DNA of 64,000 bases. It comes from Bacteroides mediterraneensis. Lineage in GTDB: Bacteria; Bacteroidota; Bacteroidia; Bacteroidales; Bacteroidaceae. The notes under the pieces were generated by a model, which saw only the letters and a list, made by a program, of their open reading frames with translations, was not told where the DNA came from and did not search any database. Shown here piece by piece: positions 54,755 to 63,123 of the stretch. The DNA is taken from the NCBI RefSeq assembly GCF_900128455.1, contig NZ_LT635783.1:1948919-2012918 (forward strand), given 5' to 3'. The position numbers were made by a program, and so were the translations under genes. Within the stretch, counting starts at the first letter, position 1; every line of letters begins with the position of its first letter.

Positions 54755-54997
54755 CTAGAAATGGAGTTTCTGTATCTCTTCATCTGAAAGCACTCCTTTC
54801 TCCTTCATGAAATCAATCAAATCTTCCATCAGGTAGCGGGAGCCAAATGTGTGAAGCACATCGTATGAAGGAACGATGTATCCATACAGTATGCCCGACT
54901 GTTTCAGTCTGTTATACACCTCACGTTGTGGTAAATGGAGAATTCGTGAAAGACTTCCAATACAGTAGGTGACAAATTCAAGAATATTCTTATCCAT
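54755..54997 (-). CDS. DUF3791 protein (orphan)
   Basis: An 80-residue protein, MDKNILEFVTYCIGSLSRIL then SYDVLHTFGSRYLMEDLIDF: the DUF3791 domain. In many Bacteroidales DUF3791 genes sit next to a DUF3990 gene, and the pair is thought to be a toxin-antitoxin-like module; no DUF3990 gene is seen here. The start at 54997 is fixed by an excellent promoter 23 bases upstream; the in-frame codons to 55051 overlap that promoter. Confidence 0.75.
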   Translation of the reverse strand: MDKNILEFVTYCIGSLSRILHLPQREVYNRLKQSGILYGYIVPSYDVLHTFGSRYLMEDLIDFMKEKGVLSDEEIQKLHF

Positions 54998-55019
54998 ACA
55001 CTCCAATGATTTATATTCA

Positions 55020-55052
55020 CAAAGATAAAGTTTTTCAGGATTCTTTCTCAAA
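55020..55052 (-). promoter_or_regulatory. Promoter of the DUF3791 gene
   Basis: TTTG (55049-55052), 21-base spacer, TATCTTTG (55020-55027) on the minus strand: a near-perfect Bacteroidetes promoter. Confidence 0.7.
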
Positions 55053-55114
55053 ATATGTCAGCCAGTTTCATTTTATTTTGTACTTTCAGCTTGAAATTCA
55101 GAAACCAGCGAGCG

Positions 55115-55864
55115 ATGTTAAAGAAAGAATATCTCTGTGTGACCGATGATACCGACCTGACCGATGATTCCCTTTGGAACGGACAGCGCTACGTGATTGA
55201 CCGGCTGGCCGACATGCTGTATTACGACCTCTTTCAGGAAAGAATCGACAAAACGGAATTCAAAGAGATAGGTATGTACGGGGCTCTGGCGTTGCTGCAC
55301 GACGACCGTTACCGCTATTTCAAGCAGGAAGTCTCCGAAATCGTGTCTTATCTGCTGGCCCATTTGGAGATTACCACCACTCCGCTCGGCGATGAAGTAT
55401 TGCCCTGTATCGAGCTCTACGGATGCTATACGCGTGAGGAAATATTTACCCTAGTCGGGCGGCAGACTTTGGAGAAAAGAATGTCTGGTTCGGTATCCGG
55501 TGTGTTCAATTTGCCGGAGTACGATGCCACCCTGCTTTTCGTCACGCTGAACAAGTCGGACAAAGACTTTTCTCCTTCCACGCAATACGATGATTATGTC
55601 ATCAACAAAGACTATTTCCATTGGCAGTCCAAGAATACCGACGCCCATCATAACCGTGGGGGACGGATTTACACCGAGCAACCTCAGCGGCACAACAAGA
55701 TTGTGCTCTTTGTGCGTGAGGAAAAGAAAGATGGTTTTGGAAACACCTGTCCTTTCCATTGTTTCGGCCCCGTGGACTATGTTTCATCGCACGGTGATTT
55801 CCCCATGAACATCACCTGGCGACTGGAGCAACCGGTGATGCCGCAATACCTGAAAGTGGTGTGA
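55115..55864 (+). CDS. DUF3427 protein, probably the C-terminal remnant of an SF2 helicase
   Basis: A 249-residue protein. From about residue 105 to the end it matches DUF3427, the C-terminal domain usually found behind a DEAD/DEAH helicase: YGCYTREEIF, LFVTLNKSDKDFSPSTQYDD, YFHWQSKNTDAHHNRGGRIY, IVLFVREEKKDGFG and FPMNITWRLEQPVMP. No helicase motifs precede it, and the DUF3791 promoter lies just upstream, so the N-terminal helicase has been lost. The start is uncertain (55115 chosen; 55055 is in frame). It may be a stand-alone domain or a pseudogene. Confidence 0.6.
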   Translation: MLKKEYLCVTDDTDLTDDSLWNGQRYVIDRLADMLYYDLFQERIDKTEFKEIGMYGALALLHDDRYRYFKQEVSEIVSYLLAHLEITTTPLGDEVLPCIELYGCYTREEIFTLVGRQTLEKRMSGSVSGVFNLPEYDATLLFVTLNKSDKDFSPSTQYDDYVINKDYFHWQSKNTDAHHNRGGRIYTEQPQRHNKIVLFVREEKKDGFGNTCPFHCFGPVDYVSSHGDFPMNITWRLEQPVMPQYLKVV

Positions 55865-55931
55865 AAAAGAGGGGATTAGTTTGTGATAAAAAACGGACAA
55901 ATGTGCGCTGGACATTAATTTGAAGACGACT

Positions 55932-56313
55932 ATGCACATCACGTTTGGAGAAGGGAACACACGCATGACGACTGTTTTTACTATTTTATATTTACGCTCT
56001 ATTGGTTTTGAGGTGAGCAATAATGTTTGCCGATTATTCGTGGTATTTCCGTAATGCGTTGGTGAGAGCGAATTATAAGAATGCGCAGAAAGGGATTGAT
56101 TACACACCCGTATATTTGGAACGCTTCTTCCGAAATCTGCTGTTGGGAGACCAATGGGACTTGCGCAATCGTTATCTTCACATTACTCCTTCCAGCGAAT
56201 GGAAGAATCAGCCCAATCTGGCAGAAACTAGGGAGACAGGACAAGCCTGGGACAAGGTGCATACGGATAATCCGGAGATAGAGCGTCTGGTAGCAGTGAT
56301 TGGGGAGGGATAA
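55932..56313 (+). pseudogene. Fic-family protein remnant, frameshifted
   Basis: Frame 1 (from 55932) reads HITFGEGNTR, a degraded Fic motif (expected HPFxxGNxR), then VFTILYLRSIGFEVSNN. It shifts near 56022-56026 into another frame that reads FADYSWYFRNALVRANY, KGIDYTP, FFRNLLLGDQWDLRNRYLHI and DNPEIERLVAVIGEG, the usual continuation of Bacteroidales Fic proteins. The N-terminal part before the Fic motif and the C-terminal helix-turn-helix are missing. Both frames are needed to see the family, so it is a broken gene. Confidence 0.7.
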
Positions 56314-56353
56314 TTTATTTTGTGTAAATTTTCGTTTATTTTCCTATGGCTCA

Positions 56354-57442
56354 TCATTCTTTCGGGATATTTGCCTGGTTAAGTGGGAAGTTCCTTTCCA
56401 CCCACCGCTCAATATTCTTTCGGGCGACTTCCGGACGGATGGCTTTTTCAAGGGGCATGCCTTCGGGCGTGAGACTGTCCACGCGACTGAATCCAGCCTG
56501 GAGCAGCGGCTCGGCGTCGAGGGCCTGTCCGGCCACCAGCCAGGTGGGGACGTGGTGAGCTTGTGCACGGCGCATCACCCGTTCCGGCAACTTGCCCATG
56601 AGGGTCTGACGGTCGGCACGGCCTTCACCGGTGAGGACCAGGTCGGTGTGGGTCAGGAGGGTGTCGAAATCGCAGAGGTCGAGCAGGAGGTCGGCACCCG
56701 ATTGCGTGGTGGCTTGAAGGTATTGCAGAAAAGCGTACCCCAATCCTCCGGCAGCTCCGGCACCCGGCTGGGAGGAAGCATCTCTGCCCATGCGGCGGGC
56801 CGACTCTTCGGCAAACTGACGGGCACGGTGGTCCAGTACCTCCACCATCTCCGGTGTGGCTCCCTTCTGCGGGGCAAACACGTGAGCCGCTCCTTCCGGT
56901 CCGTAGAGCGGGTTGCGCACGTCGCTGGCCAGGATGAAGCGGCATCCGGAGAGTGTTTCGTGCAGCACCTCTTCTATCGTTCCGTCCGGCGCCAGACAGT
57001 CGGTCAGAGCCTGAAGCATCCCTTTTCCGGCATCGCTCGTGCCGCTTCCGCCCAGTCCGATGATAAAGCGGCGGCATCCGTGGCGTGCGGCGTGTCCCAC
57101 AAGCTCACCCACTCCGTAGGTAGTGGCCACCAGCGGGTTACGCTCTTCGGCGGTCATCCGGGTCAGTCCGCAGGCTTGTGCGGTTTCGATGACGGCGGTT
57201 CCGTCGGGTGCGAGGCCGTAGCGGGCGGTGACGGGGCGCATCAGCGGGTCGTGTACTTCCACTTCCCGCATTTCTCCATGCAGGGCGGCGATAAAGGCTT
57301 GCAGCATGCCTTCGCCTCCGTCGGACATCGGGAGGGCACGTACTTCCACGCCGCGGGCGGTCAGGGCCTGCGAGAAAGCGTCTTCCACCTCTTCCGAGGA
57401 GAGGCAGCCTTTGAAAGAATCGAGGGCAAGTAAGATTCGCAT
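56354..57442 (-). CDS. glxK: Glycerate kinase (GlxK/GarK type)
   Basis: A 362-residue enzyme that phosphorylates D-glycerate with ATP (type 1 glycerate 2-kinase fold). Motifs: MRILLALDSFKGCLSSEE, MSDGGEGML, GLGGSGTSDAGKGM, SQPGAGAAGGLGYAFL and TGEGRADRQTLMGKLP. It may serve serine, glyoxylate or sugar-acid breakdown. Single-gene unit with a consensus promoter at 57475-57505. Confidence 0.92.
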   Translation of the reverse strand: MRILLALDSFKGCLSSEEVEDAFSQALTARGVEVRALPMSDGGEGMLQAFIAALHGEMREVEVHDPLMRPVTARYGLAPDGTAVIETAQACGLTRMTAEERNPLVATTYGVGELVGHAARHGCRRFIIGLGGSGTSDAGKGMLQALTDCLAPDGTIEEVLHETLSGCRFILASDVRNPLYGPEGAAHVFAPQKGATPEMVEVLDHRARQFAEESARRMGRDASSQPGAGAAGGLGYAFLQYLQATTQSGADLLLDLCDFDTLLTHTDLVLTGEGRADRQTLMGKLPERVMRRAQAHHVPTWLVAGQALDAEPLLQAGFSRVDSLTPEGMPLEKAIRPEVARKNIERWVERNFPLNQANIPKE

Positions 57443-57474
57443 AGGTTTGTAGTTCAGTGTAGCGATACTGACTA

Positions 57475-57505
57475 CAAAATTACGTTTCTTCTGCTTATCG
57501 GCAAA
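57475..57505 (-). promoter_or_regulatory. Promoter of the glycerate kinase gene
   Basis: TTTG (57502-57505), 19-base spacer, TAATTTTG (57475-57482) on the minus strand. Its -33 box lies inside the 3' end of the upstream gene. Confidence 0.65.
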
Positions 57506-58340
57506 ATAAATTGTAACTTAAACCTATATGGAAGGCGAACATACCTTGGCCCTTGTTCGCCGGCTCTTCAGTCGCCATAACGAAGCCGATTCCTCCACTT
57601 GCTCCCAGGCGTTTGTAAATCTGGTGGGTGTATTCCAGAAATCCCCCGAACCCGATTTCCGTTTTCTGGTGCTTGCTGAAATACTGTGGACCGGCATAAA
57701 GGCTCAGTGCCAGAAATTTGGAAAGGTGCATCTGCATGCCTACGTTCCATAGGTAGCGTTTGTCGTCTGCTCTTTCGGACTTGAATTTTGTGTTGTAGCC
57801 AAACGCTACCGACAGACCGAATACCACAGGAGAAGTATAACGCAGACGAATCCCTGCATTGCCATAAGTAAAGCCGTAGCCTGCTTCCAGGTTGATGAGA
57901 TGATACTCGTTGTTCCAGCCCTTGGCATCGGTAAGATCAGCCAGTGCCCGTCCGGCATTTGCGGCCCATTCACTGTTGGAAGAAGAATAGGTGGGCGTTT
58001 GGTAGTCACTTTCATTTGTCTGCGACTGGCTGTTGCTGCCTACATGAGGGAAGAGTGTCGTAAAGACATAGGTACGTATGGTCGGTTTGCCGGTTCCCAT
58101 CGACACGCTTCCCGTAGGAGATAAAATTTGATTCCCTTCACAGTCGTATGCCTCAAACCAGCTCAAGGAATGAGGGATAGTGAGCTCTGTGACCAGCTGG
58201 AAGGTGCCGTAAGGTGTTTTCAAGGTGATGGGTGTACAAAGGTTGCCTCCGGCTTTGAATATGGTGTAATATTCATTTTCTGCCTGGGCCATTTGGAAGC
58301 TCGTCCATAGCAGAAGGACAAGAAAAACACATTTTTTCAT
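57495..58340 (-). CDS. Predicted outer-membrane beta-barrel protein
   Basis: A 281-residue secreted protein with a signal peptide (1-20, ending MAQA). The C-terminal half has alternating beta strands with aromatic ends (YGFTYGNAGIRLRY, FGLSVAFGYNTKF, ALSLYAGPQYF, MFAFHIGLSYNLFCR) and ends in Arg after FC. No family is recognised. Function unknown. Confidence 0.65.
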   Translation of the reverse strand: MKKCVFLVLLLWTSFQMAQAENEYYTIFKAGGNLCTPITLKTPYGTFQLVTELTIPHSLSWFEAYDCEGNQILSPTGSVSMGTGKPTIRTYVFTTLFPHVGSNSQSQTNESDYQTPTYSSSNSEWAANAGRALADLTDAKGWNNEYHLINLEAGYGFTYGNAGIRLRYTSPVVFGLSVAFGYNTKFKSERADDKRYLWNVGMQMHLSKFLALSLYAGPQYFSKHQKTEIGFGGFLEYTHQIYKRLGASGGIGFVMATEEPANKGQGMFAFHIGLSYNLFCR

Positions 58341-58494
58341 AATCGTATGGATTTAAGGTGAAATGTCAGTAACACAAAGAAAAAAAATAGATTTGTTTTT
58401 CTTGTCATAGATTTTCAGGACAGGTGAAGCATAAAATAAGTGACAGCCGAGTGATAATATATGTGAAAATATCGAGAGAAAGTGGGGGCAGTAG

Positions 58495-58524
58495 TTGTTT
58501 TTTATCTTTTAATGAATATATTTG
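58495..58524 (+). promoter_or_regulatory. Promoter of the frameshifted membrane protein gene
   Basis: TTG at 58495-58497, 19-base spacer, TATATTTG at 58517-58524, 39 bases before the ATG. An intact promoter in front of a broken reading frame. Confidence 0.65.
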
Positions 58525-58562
58525 TATTTGTGAAATATATCTAATTTTAAAATCTATTTACT

Positions 58563-59175
58563 ATGAATGCACAACCTAAAATCACACTCTCTGGAGTGTT
58601 GTCCGAAGGTATTTCCATCGGAATCAAAAATCTTGCATCGTTGATAGTGGCCAGCCTTTTGTGGCTTGTCACCATTTGGATTCCCTACTTGAACGTGGGG
58701 ACAACTATCGCCATGAGCACCATTCCCATCGAACTGAGCAAGGGAAAAGTCATTTCTCCGTTGTTTATTTTCGATGCGAAGTACAGGAAGTACATGGGAG
58801 AATATTTCACTTTGAAAGGAATGATGTGGATGGCTATTTTCCCGGCTTCGCTTTTTGTCATAGTGCCGGGTATGATTAATTTCATTGGGATGGTCTCTGG
58901 CCTTGTTCATTCTGTTGGATAGAGGAGTGGCGCCAGGGGAGGCCATGATTCGTAGTAACAAAGCTACTTACGGTTACAAGTGGACTATCTTCGGAGTGGG
59001 GTTCGTATTGAATGTCTTGTTTGTTATTGTGGCATTGATTCTGCTCCAGATTCCGCATATCGGCGTTCTGTTGGTTTTCATTCTGATTGTCGTACTGATG
59101 GTGGCCCGGTTGGGATGCAATGCTGTCATCTATCGCAACTTGGTGGAGAAGGAGGAAGAAGAATCCGTTGCATAA
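58563..59175 (+). pseudogene. Membrane protein gene split by a frameshift
   Basis: The first frame (58563-58922) codes MNAQPKITLSGVLSEGISIG, two hydrophobic segments and IPYLNVGTTIAMSTIPIELS, and stops at FIGMVSGLVHSVG. The second frame (open from about 58877 to 59175) continues SLGWSLALFILLDRGVAPGE, two more membrane segments and a C-terminal EKEEEES. The break near 58872-58884 is a one-base change, since the frames join as ...VPGM then LISLGWSLALF. The whole would be a membrane protein of about 203 residues with four or five membrane segments, family unknown. Promoter and C-terminus look intact, so a sequencing error or a recent mutation is possible. Confidence 0.75.
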
Positions 59176-59208
59176 GTAGCTGAACTTCTTATCTTGATTA
59201 AATTATAC

Positions 59209-59259
59209 CCGGAAGAAGGCGGGCGGAATATATCCGAACGGACTTCTTCCGGTTTTTTT
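59209..59259 (+). terminator. Rho-independent terminator
   Basis: CCGGAAGAAG (59209-59218) pairs with CTTCTTCCGG (59243-59252), followed by T7. It lies between the frameshifted gene and the convergent esterase gene. Confidence 0.85.
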
Positions 59260-59263
59260 GTTT

Positions 59264-59875
59264 TCAGAGACTGGACGATGACTGGGCTTTCCACAGCTCC
59301 TCAATGAGCGGCACATAATACGTCCGCACCTCTTCCGCCGTGGGCGTATGCTGTCCGGGAAAGTGGAAGGCATGGGTGTAGTGCGTGAGGAAGAGCGGCT
59401 CGTAGTGCGCCAGACGGTCGTTCTCCCCGAAAAGGCCCCAGATGCGTTCGCGGCCTTCCGGCGTGCAATGGTCCCACTGATGGCGCTGTACCTCGGCAAA
59501 CTCGTCTATCAGAGCCTGGTCGATGACGAAATGCGCACGGCCGTCTGCCCTCGGGGATTTGTACGCGTGGGGACCGAGGCGTTCGGCCAGGAAACGGGTC
59601 ATCTCGAAATACGGATTGCCGAGCAGGGCCGGGAGACCGTTTTCGGAGGCCACGATTTGCGCCAGGAACGCCCCGTTGCTGTTGCCCACCAGCAGGTCGG
59701 GATGCTCCTGCTCACACAGCCGGCGGATAAAGGCGAGGGCCTCCTGCGGATGCAGCGGCAGGTCGGGTGTCAGGACGAGGGCCTTTCCGGCCATACATTC
59801 CTTCAGTGCCTGTGCGGGAACGCAAGCCCCCGAGGCGAAGAACCCGTGCAGAAAAATGAGTTTCCGTGCTTCCAT
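59264..59875 (-). CDS. YqiA/YcfP-type alpha/beta-fold esterase
   Basis: A 203-residue cytoplasmic hydrolase. LIFLHGFFASG is the oxyanion region, LLVGNSNGAFLAQ holds the nucleophile Ser66, and FGENDRLAHYEP then HFPGQHTPT supply the likely Asp and His. It fits the YqiA/YcfP family (UPF0227), whose members are esterases with unknown natural substrates. It follows the glutaredoxin-like gene by one base, so the two are co-transcribed. Confidence 0.8.
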   Translation of the reverse strand: MEARKLIFLHGFFASGACVPAQALKECMAGKALVLTPDLPLHPQEALAFIRRLCEQEHPDLLVGNSNGAFLAQIVASENGLPALLGNPYFEMTRFLAERLGPHAYKSPRADGRAHFVIDQALIDEFAEVQRHQWDHCTPEGRERIWGLFGENDRLAHYEPLFLTHYTHAFHFPGQHTPTAEEVRTYYVPLIEELWKAQSSSSL

Positions 59876-59876
59876 C

Positions 59877-60176
59877 TCAACAACCGCTTCCGTCCAGGTT
59901 ACAAGTGGCGCCTTCTTCCACCGGGCGTGAATGCAGGCCCGCGTCTTCCGGACGGAGGGTTACGGTGCCGTCTTCCAGCACGAAGCAGGGGATGCCCGCC
60001 GCGCCGATGCGCTTGGCTTCGTCGAACACGGGCGAGTGGTCACGGAGCTTGAGGAAAGCCTTGAGGTTCTTCACGTGCTGCCCGATGTCGATGATTTCGT
60101 ATCGGTCGTTGCCTTTCACTTGTGCTTCCACGTAGGTGCAGTCTGGACAGGTGTCCATTCCATAAATCTTGATCAT
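59877..60176 (-). CDS. Glutaredoxin-like protein
   Basis: A 99-residue thioredoxin-fold protein. The redox motif is CPDC (C10, C13) in YGMDTCPDCTYVE, followed by IIDIGQHVKNLKAFLKLRD and AGIPCFVLEDG with the cis-proline. It probably reduces disulfides or carries electrons. A C-terminal CNLDGSGC adds a second Cys pair, which is unusual for glutaredoxins. Operon with the YqiA-like gene. Confidence 0.85.
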   Translation of the reverse strand: MIKIYGMDTCPDCTYVEAQVKGNDRYEIIDIGQHVKNLKAFLKLRDHSPVFDEAKRIGAAGIPCFVLEDGTVTLRPEDAGLHSRPVEEGATCNLDGSGC

Positions 60177-60286
60177 GGTCGTATCGTTTTTTAGGATGAT
60201 TCAATTCGTGGGGTAAAGATACGCATTTTCCCCGTTCCGGCGATGAAAAACTGCGGTGCAAGTGAATACCCGAAGGGGATAATCCG

Positions 60287-60294
60287 TATCTTTG
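60287..60294 (+). promoter_or_regulatory. -7 element (TATCTTTG)
   Basis: Full TAnnTTTG match 28 bases before the ATG of the AEC transporter gene. Confidence 0.5.
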
Positions 60295-60322
60295 CGCGAC
60301 TTTTTAAGGTAAGAAGAAGACA

Positions 60323-61231
60323 ATGGATGCAATCGTGACGCAGATGATTATCCTGTTCATCCTGGTAATCGTCGGTTATTATCTGAGCAAGAAGAAAATG
60401 ATGGATGCGGATTTCGACCGCAAACTTTCGGGACTGGTCATCAACGTGACATGCCCCAGTCTGATACTTTCGTCGGTGATGGGCGACACACTCCCGGACA
60501 AGGAACTGATTCTGCCGCTGCTCGTGGTGGGGTTCGCCACCTATGTGGTACTGATTGGAGCTGCCTTCCTGCTCCCGCGCTACCTGCCCGTCAAGATGGC
60601 CGACCGTGGTATTTACAGTTTCATGCTGGCTTTCGGCAACGTGGGCTTCATCGGCTATCCCATCGTGGCCTCCATCTTCGGTGCCAGTGCGGTGTTCTAC
60701 GCCAGCATCCTCAACTTCCCCAGCACGCTACTGATTTTCGTGTTCGGCACCCTCTTCATCTCGGGCGGCGAGGGCAAGATGCGCTTCGACTGGCGCACGC
60801 TCTATTGTCCGGCGATGATTGCCTCGTACCTCTCCATCCTGATTGTGGTGACGGGATGGGTTCCGCCCCGCGTCATCAGTACCCCGTTCGTGTTGTTGGG
60901 TAATGTCACCGTACCCGCTGCCCTGCTCATCATCGGCTCGTCCATCGCCCAGGTGCCTATCCGCCGGATGTTCGGCAACACGGCCATCTACCTGATGGCG
61001 GCCCTGCGTCTGATGCTCGTTCCCTTGCTGATTCTCTATCTCTCCCGTCTCTGTCAGGTGGACGAGACCATCGCCAATATCAACGTGGTGCTGGCCGCCA
61101 TGCCCGTGGCTTCGTACGGCACCCTGTTCTGCATCCAGTACCAGAAGGGGGAGGTCATCATGGCCGAGGGCACCTTCCTCACCACCTTGCTCTCCGTGCT
61201 GAGTATCCCGCTGCTGACGATGTTCCTGTAG
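60323..61231 (+). CDS. AEC-family transporter
   Basis: A 302-residue inner-membrane carrier with about ten membrane segments, of the auxin-efflux-carrier (AEC) family. Typical features: QMIILFILVIVGYYLSKKK, LVINVTCPSLILSSV, GFIGYPIV in the middle, and MPVASYGTLFCIQY near the end. Family members export or exchange organic acids such as malate; the substrate here is unknown. Confidence 0.9.
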   Translation: MDAIVTQMIILFILVIVGYYLSKKKMMDADFDRKLSGLVINVTCPSLILSSVMGDTLPDKELILPLLVVGFATYVVLIGAAFLLPRYLPVKMADRGIYSFMLAFGNVGFIGYPIVASIFGASAVFYASILNFPSTLLIFVFGTLFISGGEGKMRFDWRTLYCPAMIASYLSILIVVTGWVPPRVISTPFVLLGNVTVPAALLIIGSSIAQVPIRRMFGNTAIYLMAALRLMLVPLLILYLSRLCQVDETIANINVVLAAMPVASYGTLFCIQYQKGEVIMAEGTFLTTLLSVLSIPLLTMFL

Positions 61232-61233
61232 CC

Positions 61234-61902
61234 TTATTTCAGCAGCGCTTCCAGTGTCTTTTCCGGTTCGTGGGGCAGGATTTTCCGCAGCTGTCCGAGC
61301 AACCTTTCACGCGACTCTTGCGGGGTGCGGTCCGGGTGACAGGCTTCCCGTCCGAAGAGGGCTTCGGGCGTGGTGAGCAGCGACCATCCCCAGCCATATT
61401 CCCGTCCGTGGCAGTCGCGGGGGTAGACGAAATCCTCCGTCACGATGTATCCGGCCATCTGCAGCCGCGTGATATAGGCGTCGAAACGGCTCCGCATCTT
61501 CGGTCCCGTGAAACCGCAGGAAGTCCGCAGTTTCCGGGTAATCTGATGTCCCTCAATTTTCAGTACGTCGAGAATCGTTTCTTCGATGCTCCCTTCTTCC
61601 GGATAGGGGAAAAGGCTCCGCCGGTAGTTGCAGAAATCGGGCCACCATTCGCGGCTGATGAACGCGGCTTTTCCCTTGAAAAACTTGCCGTAGGCGCAAC
61701 CGCTTTCTTGCAGGATGGCGCCTTTCCATTCCCAGAGCGGCCATTCCCAGCCGCCGTCGGGCAGGCGGGTGTACTGGCAGTCTTCGTCGGTCACTTCCTC
61801 GGCCGACCAGCCGGCAATGCCCATGGAGAGCAGGGGCAGCATCCCCACCTGACGGATGTACTCAATCAATTCGGGGCAGGAGTGTATGAGTTCTTGTGGC
61901 AT
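61234..61902 (-). CDS. AlkZ-like winged-helix protein
   Basis: A 222-residue cytoplasmic protein. Its first half has WEWPLWEWKGAILQE and YGKFFKGKAAFISREWWPD; the second half has DVLKIEGHQITRKLRTSCGF, FDAYITRLQMAGYIVTED and TPEALFGREACH, with a winged-helix look. It resembles shortened AlkZ (DNA glycosylase, HTH_42) relatives; the catalytic residues of AlkZ cannot be confirmed. The ATG at 61902 (MPQELIHS) is chosen; the upstream extension to 62181 runs through the palindromic array and is not protein. Confidence 0.6.
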   Translation of the reverse strand: MPQELIHSCPELIEYIRQVGMLPLLSMGIAGWSAEEVTDEDCQYTRLPDGGWEWPLWEWKGAILQESGCAYGKFFKGKAAFISREWWPDFCNYRRSLFPYPEEGSIEETILDVLKIEGHQITRKLRTSCGFTGPKMRSRFDAYITRLQMAGYIVTEDFVYPRDCHGREYGWGWSLLTTPEALFGREACHPDRTPQESRERLLGQLRKILPHEPEKTLEALLK

Positions 61903-62057
61903 GGCTTTAGTCTGTAGTTTATTTTTAGGGAAAGATACACATTTTCCCGATTCCTTCTCAGAAGATGCACGTAATTTTTTGTGGAGATTCTTCTTGGAGA
62001 AGAAAACGCTCTCGATATATCGGAAAACGATGGGAGATTGACAGGCAAACCTTCCAT

Positions 62058-62161
62058 CGTTTTCTACGTTTCCCGAACCGGAACCGTAAGTTTTCCGGGC
62101 GAGAAACGTACGTCTTCCGAGGCGGAAACCTACGTTTTCCACAAGGGAAACGTAGAAAATG
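62058..62161. repeat. Palindromic intergenic array, copy 2
   Basis: It opens with CGTTTTCTACGTTTCCC (62058-62074) and closes with its near-perfect reverse complement GGGAAACGTAGAAAATG (62145-62161). Inside are GGAAAC/GTTTTCC-TACGT palindromes such as GGAAACCTACGTTTTCC. Same family as 9559-9684. Confidence 0.75.
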
Positions 62162-62240
62162 CAAGGACGAAGGGAGGTCAATGCAGGGATGTTTTAGGAT
62201 TTTTACGAAGATAGCTTCGACCTGAATGAAGCAGAACCCG

Positions 62241-62248
62241 TATCTTTG
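62241..62248 (+). promoter_or_regulatory. -7 element (TATCTTTG)
   Basis: Full TAnnTTTG match 29 bases before the ATG at 62278. Confidence 0.5.
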
Positions 62249-62277
62249 TCTGTCAATGTATCAAACAGACAGTCCTT

Positions 62278-62484
62278 ATGACTCCACCTCTTATAGAACA
62301 ATCTACCTTGGAAGAACGCCGGGCATACGTGCTCGACGCCTGGAAGTGCTTGCATAACTGTGAGTTGTGCGGAAAATGCCACGTGTTGAAAGGTCAGGAC
62401 GTGGAAATCCTTTATGCTGATTACATAGAGGGACGGCGTAGTTACATGGAGGTGACCCTCGACATCCGGAACCGGAGTTACTGA
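62278..62484 (+). CDS. Small Cys-rich conserved protein (68 aa)
   Basis: A 68-residue cytoplasmic protein. CLHNCELCGKCHVL (residues 24-37) has four Cys (24, 28, 31, 34) and may bind zinc or an Fe-S cluster. The C-terminal ADYIEGRRSYMEVTLDIRNR looks conserved among Bacteroidales small proteins; no named family is recalled. Own promoter; last GC-rich gene before the AT-rich right end. Confidence 0.7.
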   Translation: MTPPLIEQSTLEERRAYVLDAWKCLHNCELCGKCHVLKGQDVEILYADYIEGRRSYMEVTLDIRNRSY

Positions 62485-62549
62485 TTGGCTGTAAAGTAAT
62501 TGTTGGAGGAATAAAATTATAAATATAGATAAATTAGTTGTATTAGTCT

Positions 62550-63113
62550 ATGCAAGATATTACTAAAACATTTACAATCCAATGGGTTGGCCCTTTCAAG
62601 AATATACAGCAGCTGAAGTCTTATCTTGAGGATAATTCTACTTGTGATAAATCATTGTTTAATTTTTATTATTTCTCAGGGAATAAAAAAGGTAAAGGAC
62701 ATTCAGCCTTAAAAATTTATACATATTTTGGTATTCATAAGAAATCTGATGGAATAGAGAAACGTCTTAACAATTATCATACGCATTATAAAGATTTTCA
62801 TGAAAATGATAATATGAGAATATGGATTGGGGCTTTTGGTAATGAAAAAGATCAGAAAGAAGAGAATATAGAAGATGCTGAAACTCTATTTATCAGTACT
62901 TATGGTAAGAATATTTTTACTGAAAATGAGAAGAAAGTAAAGGCCATTATACGAGAATCGATTTGTATAATCAATCTTTTTTATAAAACAACAGAAGAGC
63001 CATGGATAAGAAAACCTGCAGATATACTTTTCATGGATGATGTGCTTATACATGAAACTGAAGAAAAAATTAAACGTACTCTTGTAGCCAAATTAAAATC
63101 TGTCAGATGGTAA
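62550..63113 (+). CDS. GIY-YIG-like protein, copy 2
   Basis: A 187-residue protein, paralogue of the one at 26155. FTIQWVGPFKNIQQL, FYYFSG then YTYFGIHKK (GIY-YIG strands), IEKRLNNYHTHY, MRIWIGAFGNE and EDAETLFISTYGKN with a conserved Glu. A divergent GIY-YIG nuclease is the best guess. Strongly AT-rich, unlike the genes to its left. It is followed ten bases later by a PD-(D/E)XK-like gene, so the pair may act together. Confidence 0.55.
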   Translation: MQDITKTFTIQWVGPFKNIQQLKSYLEDNSTCDKSLFNFYYFSGNKKGKGHSALKIYTYFGIHKKSDGIEKRLNNYHTHYKDFHENDNMRIWIGAFGNEKDQKEENIEDAETLFISTYGKNIFTENEKKVKAIIRESICIINLFYKTTEEPWIRKPADILFMDDVLIHETEEKIKRTLVAKLKSVRW

Positions 63114-63123
63114 AATAATAGAT

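Noticed and set aside
61903..62181. N-terminal extension of the AlkZ-like gene
   Set aside because: It is the translated palindromic array; the protein proper begins at the ATG at 61902.
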